Part shown: positions 1 through 7,634 of the stretch, piece after piece | How positions within the stretch are numbered: the stretch's first letter is position 1 | How the letters are laid out: each line of letters begins with the position of its first letter | NCBI RefSeq assembly: GCF_902712995.1 | Contig: NZ_CACTIB010000017.1 | Location: 1 to 8,930 of the forward strand | Length of the DNA: 8,930 nt | Source of the DNA: Candidatus Mycoplasma haematohominis | Lineage (GTDB): Bacteria > Bacillota_I > Bacilli_A > Mycoplasmatales > Mycoplasmoidaceae | Direction: 5' to 3' | Made by a program: the position numbers and the translations under genes | The notes under the pieces: model-generated | What the model was told of the DNA's origin: nothing | What the model saw: the letters and a program-made list of their open reading frames with translations, nothing else | Database searches by the model: none

Positions 1-127
1 TACAGTCCAGAATAAATGCTCTTCTTTCTCAGGTAAAGGAATTTGGATCTTCTCTATGAAATGAAGACCTTTATGACACAGGGATAGTTTTTAGAAATAA
101 TCAATTCTGAAATAATAAGAAAACTAC
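1..127. repeat. Terminal direct repeat, left copy (127 bp)
   Basis: Bases 1-127 are identical to 8804-8930. Both lie inside LARGE copy A and keep its frame. Copy C at 5818 onward is clearly different here, so the match is not explained by the paralogues in this window. This is the overlap expected at the ends of a circular contig. Confidence 0.97.
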
Positions 128-1763
128 TCTTTTATTTATTGAACAGTTTATTGCTGATGACTATACGAACATTGAAGATGGATATGACCTTTTGCCGGTA
201 CATAAAAAGCTAATAGTAACTAACTACAGGGCAGCCAGGGATCCGTACACCATATTTAAAGAAGAAGTTTTTAAATGCTTTAACAAAAGTGGGACTGACC
301 ACGGAAATACATGTAATGATAATTTAGCCAAGAAATTTATGGCATACATGTCCAATTATGACTTGGAAGAAATTAACTCTATTTATAGATTTGGCAAGTA
401 CATTGAATTTTGAAATAGGTTAGTTGAAGAGAATAAAGATCAGATGGATAAGTTGGGATTTAAAGAGTGGATTTCTCAGGAGAAGCTTTTTAGTACCGAA
501 GAGGCAGTAGATCAGAAGTTAGCTGAGAAATACAAGACAACAATCTTTACTAAGGAAGAGTTATGTTTTCTAAATGCTTGGGCAAATAACCAAGATGAAA
601 AAAGCGAGTGTTCCGATTCTTCTAAGTATGATACCAAGATTAAAGAAGCAAAGTTTCAAATGAATTATCCTAAGCCTTCAAAAACTCACCATCCAGCTCT
701 AGAACAACAGATTCTTCCTGGTACTGCTCCTTTAGCCGAAGGATCTCAGAAGGATATTATTGTCTTCCTTTATCAGTTCGCTGCTTCTATAGATAAGTAC
801 ACCAAGAGTGCAGAATTTAAATCTGAATTTGCTAATGATCGTAGAAAAGAAGCTATGGAGAATGTACTGAAAAATGTTGGGGAGATAGCTGCGAATTTTA
901 AATCTCGAATTAAGAATATTAGAGAATATTTTCAAGCTATTAAGGTTGTCGATTCCAAATTTAATCCTGAAGGAGAAAGCAAATGTTGAACAAATAAAGA
1001 CTCTAAAACTTTCACAGTTCTAACTTACCCTCCTAGTGCATTTGGAGCAGGCGAAGCTACCATTCAATCTATGTCTAAATTTCCTTTTATATATAAAGAT
1101 ATAGGTCTTAGACAACCAATACCGGCTAATTTAATTTCATCTTCCCCAGTGTCCAAAGCACATAACGATGATGGCGAAGAGGAAGATCTATCTCATGAAA
1201 TCTTCTCAGTAGATGACAATGGTTGATGGTGAAAAATAGGTAGTGCTCATTTAGATCCAACTAACCTACTGGAATTTAGAGGTCAATCAGATACCGTTCT
1301 TATATTGGCTAATGAAGATGACTGAAATCTTCTTAAAGATCCAAATTCTGGAACTCTAAAAGCTGCAAGTTCTTTGCTGGCTTCTAATAAAGAAAAATCA
1401 AGCGATGGTTCTAATTTTGAAGAAATAGATATTAGAAAAGTTCAAGGAAATGAGCCAGAATTAAGAAACAACAAGGGATATCACGTTAGCTACAACAAAT
1501 ATCACCTATGAAATGAAGGTTTGAGAAGTCCTATAGCTTTAAATTTACTTTTAGATAGCTTAGTAGATATTTTTCAAAGACAATATGATTCTGACTTTAA
1601 GGGAGTTAATGGAACATCTAGCAGTAGTAGTGGCGGAGGAAATAACGGAAATGGCAGTAAAGACAAATATCAAAAAGCTATGGATTGAGGAGATTATTGA
1701 AATAAGTACTTTATAAAGGGAACTAACAAAAAAGAAGATGCTGCACAAGCAAAAGCAAAATAA
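1..1763 (+). CDS. LARGE-family protein, copy A, 3' part (continues from 8512-8930 if the contig is circular)
   Basis: Reading UGA as Trp, one open frame runs from the first full codon (base 3) to TAA at 1761-1763. The first 127 bases repeat the last 127 exactly, and joining them in frame gives a 684-aa protein starting at TTG 8512. Tryptophan is encoded mostly by UGA and sometimes by TGG (for example in KEWIS and NAW). Visible features are cysteines shared with copy C, an acidic stretch (DDGEEEDLSHE), a WWW triplet after DDNG near 1226, a core nearly identical to copies B and C, a Ser/Gly/Asn-rich linker at 1611-1661, and an end motif MDWGDYWNKYFIKG. No known domain or catalytic motif was recognised. 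An N-terminal hydrophobic segment encoded at 8512 onward suggests a membrane-anchored or exported protein; function is unknown. Confidence 0.85.
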
Positions 1764-1800
1764 AAAAGAAAAGACTTTTATTTGTAAATTAGCTTTCTGA

Positions 1801-1834
1801 AATATTTGGTAAACCAGTCCTAAATATTATTTTT
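1801..1834 (+). terminator. Possible intrinsic terminator after LARGE copy A
   Basis: AATATTTGG (1801-1809) can pair with CC-T-AAATATT (1819-1828), with one bulged T and a 9-nt loop, followed by a short T run at 1830-1834. It lies about 40 nt after the stop codon. The stem is AT-rich and weak, so this is only a candidate. Confidence 0.35.
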
Positions 1835-1860
1835 GGCGGATTATTGATAATTTAGTATTC

Positions 1861-1878
1861 ATGTGTGTTAATAAGTAG
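1861..1878 (+). pseudogene. Micro-ORF relic (MCVNK) at the Cys-rich ORF position before S1
   Basis: ATG TGT GTT AAT AAG TAG lies directly in front of the promoter-like box of S1, the position held by complete cysteine-rich ORFs before S2 and S3. With the similar relic at 7635-7655 it shares ATGTG, a TAG stop and then TTTCTTT(G/A)TAAT. It may be a decayed copy that kept the start and lost the body, or a chance short ORF. Confidence 0.3.
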
Positions 1879-1879
1879 G

Positions 1880-1892
1880 ATTTCTTTGTAAT
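1880..1892 (+). promoter_or_regulatory. Promoter-like box for S1
   Basis: ATTTCTTTGTAAT aligns with the boxes before S2, S3 and S4. Its -10-like hexamer TGTAAT (1887-1892) ends 16 nt before the ATG at 1909. No convincing -35 or Shine-Dalgarno sequence is seen. A second hexamer, TATAGT at 1894-1899, is an alternative. Confidence 0.45.
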
Positions 1893-1908
1893 GTATAGTA
1901 TTTAATCC

Positions 1909-2562
1909 ATGCACGCTTTACAGTTATTAGTAGTTGCTTTTGGAGTTTCAGCTATTGCATTAACAGGAATAGCTGGCACTTACTCTTTAGGAAATTCCGA
2001 AGGCTCTAGCAACTTAAAGTTTTTTAAAAGTGAGGTTTTAAAAGTTAAGCCTCTTTCTGCATGGATATGCGAGGCAGTTAAATTAAATGAAGAAAAGCTT
2101 TCGAACTGATGGACGGGAGAAAAAGCAAAGAAATGATGTAAAGAACCAAATAAGTATGATGGAGTTTTGGAAGAGATGAATCTTAGTGGAGCTCAATTGT
2201 TTGATTTAGTTTCTAACCTGATATTTGAGAATATTCAAAAAGATTTTTGGGTAGAGTTCAATTTCAACTGTCTTTTGAATGAAGTTTCTCCTCAGATTCG
2301 TTTTATAAAAATAGAAGGGAATGCTTATGAATATGAATTTATAGATAAGGAAAAAGTATCTTCTGAGAAAGCTCCTGCAAATAAATTATGGGATGTATGT
2401 GAGCATTTTTATAAGTTGCCAAGTTATCAAAAAGCTAAACAGTGATTTTTAGATTTTTTAAAGAGAGGAGGATCTGACGATACTAAAGAACAATCAAAAG
2501 TAATTATTGATGGGCATTTGTATGCAAAAGCAGAAATTAATAAAGAAGTTCAAGCATCTTAA
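1909..2562 (+). CDS. SMALL-family four-cysteine protein S1
   Basis: A 217-aa protein when UGA is read as Trp, from ATG 1909 to TAA 2560-2562. The standard code would cut it at 2107. Residues about 4-26 are hydrophobic and small-residue-rich (LQLLVVAFGVSAIALTGIAG), which fits a signal peptide or N-terminal membrane anchor. Exactly four cysteines lie at about 54 (AWIC), 77 (KKWC), 121 (FNC-LLNEVS) and 164 (WDVC), in the order seen in S2-S4. It is closest to S2, sharing NCLLNEVS, and less like S3 and S4. S1 is the only member with an ATG start; the others use GTG before AACAT or AATAT. Function is unknown. A surface-exposed, disulfide-bonded lineage protein is the best inference. Confidence 0.85.
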
Positions 2563-2576
2563 TTTCTTGTGTAGGT

Positions 2577-2640
2577 ATTTGAATATTTAGAAATATAAAA
2601 AGGAACTAATAAAACACCAGTATTATTAAGAGAAAAATAA
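2577..2640 (+). pseudogene. Relic of a LARGE-family 3' end
   Basis: This stretch between S1 and the first Cys-rich ORF matches the last codons of LARGE copies. It has TTGAA, then AAAAGGAACTAATAAAACA where copy C has AAAAGGAACTAACAAAACA, and it ends in AAA TAA. Translated, it gives an interrupted KGTNKT tail with an in-frame TAA just before it. The bases downstream also resemble the trailer after copy A. The rest of the gene is absent, so a LARGE gene was probably deleted here. Confidence 0.6.
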
Positions 2641-2670
2641 GCGAAAAGTATTTTTATTAGTAGATTAGCT

Positions 2671-2688
2671 TTTAATCTGAATATTATT
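2671..2688 (+). promoter_or_regulatory. Conserved leader element before Cys-rich ORF 1
   Basis: TTTAATCTGAATATTATT matches 3473-3490 (TTTAATTTGAGTATTATT) at 16 of 18 positions. Each copy ends 21-25 nt before the ATG of a cysteine-rich micro-ORF. It could be a promoter, or simply the conserved trailer of the LARGE gene lost from this place. Confidence 0.3.
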
Positions 2689-2709
2689 AATAAATAAATA
2701 TTGAATACC

Positions 2710-2838
2710 ATGTCTGGAGCTCCTTGTCCTGATTGTCATTGCGATCTTTGTATGTGCTTCGTCTGTGGATGTTGAAAATGCAGGGTTTGTAAATCTGCTA
2801 GAAGAAAACAGTATTGTATTTGTTTTTGCCACAAATAA
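2710..2838 (+). CDS. Cysteine-rich microprotein 1 (42 aa, 12 Cys)
   Basis: ATG 2710 to TAA 2836-2838 encodes 42 residues, 12 of them cysteine, in C-x2-C and C-x-C pairs. Codon 22 is UGA (Trp), so the standard code would truncate it. From the fifth cysteine on, the spacing C-x2-C-x-C-x2-C-x2-C-x8-C-x-C-x-C-H is identical to that of microprotein 2, with CRVCK against CRICK and YCxCxCH at the end. Such density suggests binding of several metal ions (zinc or copper, metallothionein- or zinc-cluster-like), but I recognise no named family. No signal peptide is seen. It ends 9 nt before the promoter-like box of S2. The matching spacing in a second, diverged copy is the main evidence that it is a real gene. 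Confidence 0.7.
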
Positions 2839-2847
2839 GGTAAATAG

Positions 2848-2860
2848 TTTGCTTTATAAT
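2848..2860 (+). promoter_or_regulatory. Promoter-like box for S2
   Basis: TTTGCTTTATAAT contains a perfect TATAAT (2855-2860), 15 nt before GTG 2876. The preceding AAATAGTTTnCTTT is shared with the S3 box. No Shine-Dalgarno sequence separates it from the start. Confidence 0.55.
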
Positions 2861-2875
2861 TCCTAAAATAAATCA

Positions 2876-3439
2876 GTGAATATCTTACAGTTAGCAGGCA
2901 CTATTGTCGGAGGTGTAGCTCTTACATCAACAATAGCAGCTGGCGCTTATTTTGGAGGTGTTTTTAGTAATTCAAGAGCTGATATAGAGGACGAGGAAAA
3001 TCTTAAACCTATTCTTGCGTGGACTTGTGAAGTTATTAAGAAAAATGAGGGCAAATTTTCAGAAAATTTCGATAATCGTGGAGCAAAGGCGTTGTGTTCA
3101 GAATTAGGTAATCATTTGGGGGGGGATTTAAAAAATTTTTCTCTTACTGGAAAAGAACTGGCAAATAGAATTTCTGGTTTAAAAAGCGTATTTTTTAAAA
3201 CAGCTATTTGATCAGCAATTACATTGAATTGTCTTTTAAATGAAGTTTCTGCCGAAGGCTTAAATGGAGAGGATCCTCTTCCTGAAATAGATTTTGTAGC
3301 TAATGATATATGTCAGTATGCTCCAGAACTTGATAATCGTGAAGAATTAAAACAAGAAATTAAGGAGATTTTGGAAAAAGCGAAAGCAGCGGAAACCGAA
3401 GAGAAGACTGAGTTATCTGCTGGGTCAGGAATAGGCTAA
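2876..3439 (+). CDS. SMALL-family four-cysteine protein S2
   Basis: A 187-aa protein from GTG 2876 to TAA 3437-3439, with one internal UGA (Trp 112) at 3209. The GTG start is supported by the MNILQL beginning shared with S3 and S4 and by an in-frame TAA at 2864. Residues about 4-30 form a hydrophobic Gly/Ala/Thr-rich segment, a likely signal or membrane anchor. The four cysteines are at about 51 (AWTC), 74 (ALC), 119 (LNC-LLNEVS) and 146 (NDIC). The C-terminus is charged and helical in look (EELKQEIKEILEKAKAAE), with a likely coiled coil, and ends in a Gly/Ser tail. It is closest to S1 and is the shortest member. Function is unknown. Confidence 0.85.
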
Positions 3440-3472
3440 AACAAGAAAAAAGTATTTACGGGTAGGCTGATA

Positions 3473-3490
3473 TTTAATTTGAGTATTATT
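3473..3490 (+). promoter_or_regulatory. Conserved leader element before Cys-rich ORF 2
   Basis: TTTAATTTGAGTATTATT is the second copy of the 18-nt element described at 2671-2688. No LARGE-gene coding relic is readable between S2 and this element, only trailer-like sequence including AAAAAGTATTT. Confidence 0.3.
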
Positions 3491-3515
3491 GAAAGAGAAT
3501 AAAAATTAAATTATT

Positions 3516-3641
3516 ATGTTCTGTTCTGTTTGTTCTAGCGTCGAACTAGAACCTTGTCCGATTTGCTCTTGTCAAAAATGTAGAATTTGTAAATTCCATA
3601 TTAAAGAAACATACTGTAAATGTAAGTGTCATTTAGATTAG
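3516..3641 (+). CDS. Cysteine-rich microprotein 2 (41 aa, 10 Cys)
   Basis: ATG 3516 to TAG 3639-3641 encodes 41 residues with 10 cysteines: an N-terminal C-x2-C, then the C-x2-C-x-C-x2-C-x2-C-x8-C-x-C-x-C-H core seen in microprotein 1. The two differ at most non-cysteine positions, yet cysteine number and spacing in the core are kept, which indicates selection on a metal-binding or disulfide-rich fold. It lies 8 nt upstream of the promoter-like box of S3. It is too short for most gene finders. A regulatory zinc-cluster protein or metal buffer is possible; the sequence does not decide. Confidence 0.7.
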   Translation: MFCSVCSSVELEPCPICSCQKCRICKFHIKETYCKCKCHLD

Positions 3642-3648
3642 TAAATAG

Positions 3649-3661
3649 TTTTCTTTAAAAT
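3649..3661 (+). promoter_or_regulatory. Promoter-like box for S3
   Basis: TTTTCTTTAAAAT, with -10-like TAAAAT (3656-3661), ends 16 nt before GTG 3678. It aligns with the S2 and S4 boxes, including upstream TAAATAG or GGAAG. Confidence 0.5.
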
Positions 3662-3677
3662 AAGCGGTTTTTAATAG

Positions 3678-4829
3678 GTGAATATCTTACAGTTAATAGC
3701 AGCTATTAGTGGCACTACAGCTGTTGCTTCAACGGCAGTGGCTGGTGCTTCTTTAGGAGGAGCTTTTAGTAATTCAAGAGTATCCGGAGAGAATACTAGA
3801 TACCTTAAACAAATTATTCAATGGGCTTGTCATACTTTTGCTCCTCTTGCTGAAGGATCTCAGAAAGATATTATTGTTTTCCTTTATCAGTTTGCAGCTT
3901 CAATAGATAAGTACACAAAAAGCAATGAATTTGAGACTGAATTTAGATCTGATTACAGAAAAGAAGCGATGAAAAATGTATTGAACAATGTTGGAGAAAT
4001 AGCTTCTAATATCAAATCCAGAATTGAAAATATTAGAGAGTATTTCAAGGCAATTAAGGTTGTTGATTCTTCTTTTGATCCTAAAAATAAATGTTGAACA
4101 ACCACTAACTCAAAAACCTTCACAGTTCTAACTTACCCTCCTAGTGCATTTGGAGCAGGAGAGGCAACCATTCAATCTATGTCCAAATTTCCTTTTATAT
4201 ATAAAGATATAGGTTTAAAGCAACCAATACCTGCTAATTTAACTGCTGCTAGTCCTGCAGTATCTCAAGTTCATGATGATGGAGAAGAGGAAGATTTATC
4301 ACATGAAATCTTTTCAGTAGATGACAACGGTTGATGGTGAAAAATAGGTAGCGCTCATTTAGATCCAACTAATTTATTGGAGTTCAGAGGTCAATCAGAT
4401 ACTATTTTGATCCTTGCAAATGAAGATGACTGAAACCTTCTTAAAGATCCAAATTCTGGAACTTTAAAAGCTGCAAGTTCTTTATTAGCTTCAAATAAAG
4501 AAAAAGGTGGCGATAGTGCTTCTTTTGAAGAAATAGATATCAAGAAAGTTCAAGGCAACGAACCAGAACTAAGAAACAATAAGGGATATCACGTTAGCTA
4601 TAACAAATATCACTTATGAAATGAGGGATTAAGGAGTCCTATAGCTCTAAATTTACTTTTAGATAGCTTAGTTGATATTTTCCAAAGACAATATGATCCA
4701 GAATTTACGGGAGTTAATAATGGAGGGACTGTATCATCTGGCAGCACTAATGTTGATTACAAAGATAAATATCACTACAGCTGTTGCTTCAACGGCAGTG
4801 GCTGGTGCTTCTTTAGGAGGAGCTTTTAG
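3678..4829 (+). CDS. Chimeric ORF: SMALL-family S3 N-terminus fused to LARGE-family core
   Basis: Starting at GTG 3678 (MNILQL), the first 54 codons are a SMALL-family N-terminus ending WACHTF. From 3840 the frame continues without a break into 311 codons of LARGE-family core, corresponding to residues 343-652 of copy C. At 4773 it meets a second copy of the S3 5' segment in the wrong frame and stops at TAG 4827-4829 after about 19 foreign residues. UGA is used as Trp throughout. The core is intact: Trp triplet, acidic patch and linker are all present, so it comes from a live gene. A 383-aa product could be made, but the exact 127-bp repeat around the insert makes an assembly chimera a serious alternative. 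Confidence 0.5.
3713..3839. repeat. 127-bp exact direct repeat, left copy (S3 codons 12-54)
   Basis: Bases 3713-3839 are identical to 4773-4899. The flanking bases differ on both sides: GG against AT before, G against C after. The repeat is ordinary S3 coding sequence with no inverted ends. Its length equals that of the terminal repeat of the contig. Confidence 0.97.
3840..4772 (+). other. Fragment B: internal 933-bp segment of a third LARGE gene
   Basis: The segment begins at the Ala codon of APLAEGSQKD and ends at the Tyr of YKDKY, both on codon boundaries. It is identical to copy C for its first 77 bases (3840-3916 against 6554-6630), then diverges and is distinct from both A and C, mainly by synonymous changes. 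It lacks the N-terminal half and the last 25 or so codons (the MDWGDYW end). It carries no transposase and no terminal inverted repeats. Confidence 0.85.
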
Positions 4830-4899
4830 TAATTCAAGAGTATCCGGAGAGAATACTAGATACCTTAAACAAATTATTCAATGGGCTTGTCATACTTTT
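4773..4899. repeat. 127-bp exact direct repeat, right copy
   Basis: This is the second copy of 3713-3839. It restores the S3 sequence up to WACHTF and leads into the rest of S3. Removing one repeat copy with the 933-bp insert regenerates a complete S3 gene in frame. Confidence 0.97.
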
Positions 4900-5385
4900 C
4901 AGTTAAACCAAGAAACACTTAGTGATGATTCAAAGAAAGCAGACGCTGATTGACATTTAAATAAGAGTTCAGGAACTCATAAACCTTCTAAATCTGATAT
5001 TGAAGCTATGTGTACCAACCTGACAGAGAATTCTAAGTGAATACAACATCCAAACCTTAAAGAGAATGAGTTAGCTGACCAAGTTTCTAGACTTAACAAT
5101 AAATTTTTAGAGGCAACTCTTTGATCTGTTCTGGAATATGCTTGTATTTCTTATGAAGCTATGAAGGAAGTGGAGGGATCTTATCGCAATACCTTAAGTG
5201 GAGGGTTTGGAACTTCCAGAGATAATGCCGCCGACATGTGTTCGTATGTTCCTAAAAGCGAAGAATATGAGAAAATTAAGAAAAAGCTTATAGAGCTAAA
5301 CAAGAAGCATAGAGAAGAAAGAAATAGATTAGGTTTAGGAGAACATGGGGCGAGGGGTTTTTATGAACCGCCAAGTCGGATATAA
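4773..5385 (+). pseudogene. SMALL-family S3, 3' part separated from its start
   Basis: From 4774 the SMALL frame continues through WACHTF-QLN to TAA 5383-5385, with UGA as Trp at several codons. Joining 3678-3839 to 4900-5385 gives a normal 215-aa member with four cysteines at about 51, 92 (EAMC), 136 (EYAC) and 168 (ADMC), closely matching S4: ELADQVSRLNNKFLEATLW against ELAIQVSRLDSKFLEMTLW. As assembled this part lacks the GTG start, the MNILQL beginning and the promoter box. The frame is open upstream into fragment B, so a product from an internal ATG (for example near 4690) is possible but not supported. The C-terminus is charged, then Gly-rich, and unlike S4. If the insertion is an artefact, S3 is an intact gene. 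Confidence 0.7.
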
Positions 5386-5413
5386 TTCAACTTATAGAAA
5401 TATCTTCAAATTT

Positions 5414-5438
5414 AATAAATAAACTCTGTTTATTTATC
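5414..5438 (+). terminator. Hairpin between S3 and LARGE copy C
   Basis: AATAAATAAAC (5414-5424) pairs with GTTTATTTATC (5428-5438) over 10 bp around a TCT loop. It stands after the shared ATCTTCAAATTT, exactly where a hairpin of different sequence stands at 8400-8425 after S4. The U-rich tail is weak (CCACCTTTAATT). It is either the terminator of the SMALL gene or an RNA element of the LARGE gene upstream region. Confidence 0.5.
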
Positions 5439-5498
5439 CACCTTTAATTCACATTATCTAGCTTCTGTCTTTATTTATTTAGTTTTTAAATTTATTTT

Positions 5499-5511
5499 TT
5501 TGCTTCTAAAT
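5499..5511 (+). promoter_or_regulatory. Promoter-like box for LARGE copy C
   Basis: TTTGCTTCTAAAT ends 16 nt before TTG 5528 and lines up with TTTGCTTTATAAT before S2. The overlapping AAAGAG (5512-5517) could instead serve as a weak Shine-Dalgarno 10 nt before the start; if the box is the -10 element, that sequence would lie outside the mRNA. Confidence 0.4.
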
Positions 5512-5527
5512 AAAGAGCTTTTAGTCT

Positions 5528-7561
5528 TTGGATTTTCCTTTCAGCCCTTTTCTAATAAATAAGAAAACCATACTCAAAATCGTAGTTCCTTCGGCTTCCT
5601 CCATAGGTATTTTTGGAGGAACTGGGTCTACAGTTGAGTATAAGATCATGGTCAACTACAATGGACAAGCTGATTTGTTACTTAGTCTGCAGATACCTCC
5701 AGATTACTATCCTTATCAGTTCAAGAAAACTAACTTATATGACTATTTAACCAATGTAGATAAATATATTGTTGTTAATGAAAATGTATCTGAAACAAAA
5801 AAAGAAATAAAGAAGAGTTTACAGTCCAGAATCAATGCCCTTCTTTCTCAGGTTAAAGAATTCGGGCCTTCTTTATGAAATGAAGATCTTTATGACACAG
5901 GAATAGTTTTTAGGAATAATCAGTTTTGAAATAACAAGAAAACTACTCTTTTATTTATCGAACAGTTTATTGCTGATGACTATACGAACATTGAAGAAGG
6001 ATATGACTTACTTCCTGTACATAAAAAGCTAATAATAACTAACTATAGGGCAGCTAGAGATCCTTATACGATTTTTAATAAAGAAGTATTTGATTGTTTT
6101 AAGAATAATGGAGGAAGTGATAACAAATGCAGTAACAATCTTGCTAAGAAATTTATGGAATATATGGCTAATTATGACTTGGAAGAAATCAATTCTATTT
6201 ATAGGTTCGGGAAATATATTGAGTTTTGAAACAGATTGATTGAGGAGAACAAAACTCAGATGGAGGAATTGGGTTTTGAAAAATGAATTTCTCAGGAGAA
6301 GTTGTTTAGCACTGATGGAAATGTTGACAAATTATTAGCAGAGAAATACAAGACAACGATCTTTACTAAAGAAGAATTGTGTTTGTTGAATGCTTGATCG
6401 GATGATAAAGATGGGAAAGGAGAATGTGAAACCTCTTCGGATATAAAGCAAAAAATTGATAGTAAGAAATTTCAAATGAATTATCCTACAACTACTTCTG
6501 ACCTATTAAAAGCTCACCATCCAGCCCTAGAGCAACAGATTCTTCCCGGTACAGCTCCTCTTGCTGAAGGATCTCAGAAAGATATTATTGTTTTCCTTTA
6601 TCAGTTTGCAGCTTCAATAGATAAGTACACCAAGAGTCCAGAATTTAAAGCTGAATTTGATGGCGATCCGAGAAAAGCGGCAATGGAAAATGTGTTGAGT
6701 AATGTTGGAGAGATAGCTGCAAACTTTAAAGAGCGAATTAAGAATATTAGGGAATATTTCAAAGCTATTAAGGTTGTTGATCAGAAATTTGATCCCGAAG
6801 CTAGTCCCAAATGTTGAACAAATGATTCATCCAAAACCTTTACTGTTCTAACTTACCCTCCTAGTGCATTTGGAGCAGGAGAGGCAACAATCCAATCCAT
6901 GTCTAAGTTTCCTTTTATATATAAAGATATAGGTTTAAAACAGCCAATACCTGCTAATTTAACTTCATCTTCGCCATCTAAAACACACGACGAAGGAGAA
7001 GATGAAGACCTATCACATGAAATCTTCTCGGTAGATGACAATGGCTGATGATGAAAAATAGGTAGTGCTCACTTAGATCCAACTAACTTATTGGAATTCA
7101 GAGGGCAGTCAGATACTATTTTGATCCTTGCTAATGAAGATGACTGAAATCTTCTTAAAGATCCAAATTCTGGAACTTTAAAAGCAGCCAGCTCTTTACT
7201 ATCTTCTAATAAAGAGAAATTAAGTGATGGTTCTAATTTTGAGGAGATAGATATTAAGAGAGTTCAAGGAAACGAACCAGAATTAAGAAACAATAAGGGA
7301 TATCACGTTAGCTATAACAAATATCACTTATGAAATGAAGGTTTGAGAAGTCCAATAGCTTTGAATTTATTGTTAGATAGCTTAGTTGATATTTTCCAAA
7401 GACAATATGATCCAGAATTTAAGGAAGTTAATGGAACATCTGTAGTATCCGGAAGCACTAATGGCGATCACAAAGCAAAATATCAGAAAGCTATGGATTG
7501 AGGAGACTATTGAAATAAATACTTTATAAAAGGAACTAACAAAACATCAGAAAAAAAATAA
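5528..7561 (+). CDS. LARGE-family protein, copy C (complete, 677 aa)
   Basis: The frame runs from TTG 5528 to TAA 7559-7561 with UGA as Trp; I count thirteen Trp codons, all UGA, including three in a row at 7046-7054. An in-frame TAG at 5522 leaves TTG as the first plausible start, and copy A has the same TAG-codon-TTG layout. Residues about 14-36 (TILKIVVPSASSIGIFGG) are hydrophobic and Gly/Ser-rich, a likely signal or membrane anchor. Further on come a polar helical region, five cysteines (about 190 and 201, two in the following region, 429), an acidic patch (EGEDEDLSHE), the DDNGWWWKIG motif at about 504-513, a conserved core, a variable linker (7433-7474) and a Trp-rich end. No recognisable enzyme motif. 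Probably exported or membrane-attached; role unknown. Confidence 0.88.
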
Positions 7562-7634
7562 TAAGTAAATTAAAAGTTTGTTTGAATGGTAAATATAAAG
7601 CTTTCATTAAGGAAATTTTTACTATAAGGACATG

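Noticed and set aside
732..935. Minus-strand ORF inside LARGE copy A
   Set aside because: It mirrors a strongly conserved + strand gene and shows no start context or independent conservation. The minus-strand ORFs at 1560-1748, 6853-7041, 7681-7971 and 8078-8275 were rejected for the same reason.
2710..2838. Cys-rich ORF as a truncated UGA-stopped peptide of 21 residues
   Set aside because: The cysteine spacing shared with the second copy continues past the UGA, so it is read through as Trp.
3713..4899. Fragment B as an insertion sequence with a target-site duplication
   Set aside because: There is no transposase and no inverted ends, the repeats are 127 bp of coding sequence, and the insert is part of a resident gene family.
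4672..4953. Separate gene starting inside fragment B and running into S3
   Set aside because: Its first part is fragment B read out of its true frame; only the part after 4773 is S3 coding sequence.
5512..5517. AAAGAG as a firm ribosome binding site for LARGE copy C
   Set aside because: It overlaps the promoter-like box shared with SMALL genes, which have no such motif. It is only a weak match, so it is mentioned as an alternative and not listed as a feature.
413..6817. Many short + strand ORFs ending at TGA, which look like a string of broken genes
   Set aside because: They are in one frame across each TGA, and paralogues have tryptophan (sometimes TGG) at the same places, so they are single genes in a UGA=Trp code.
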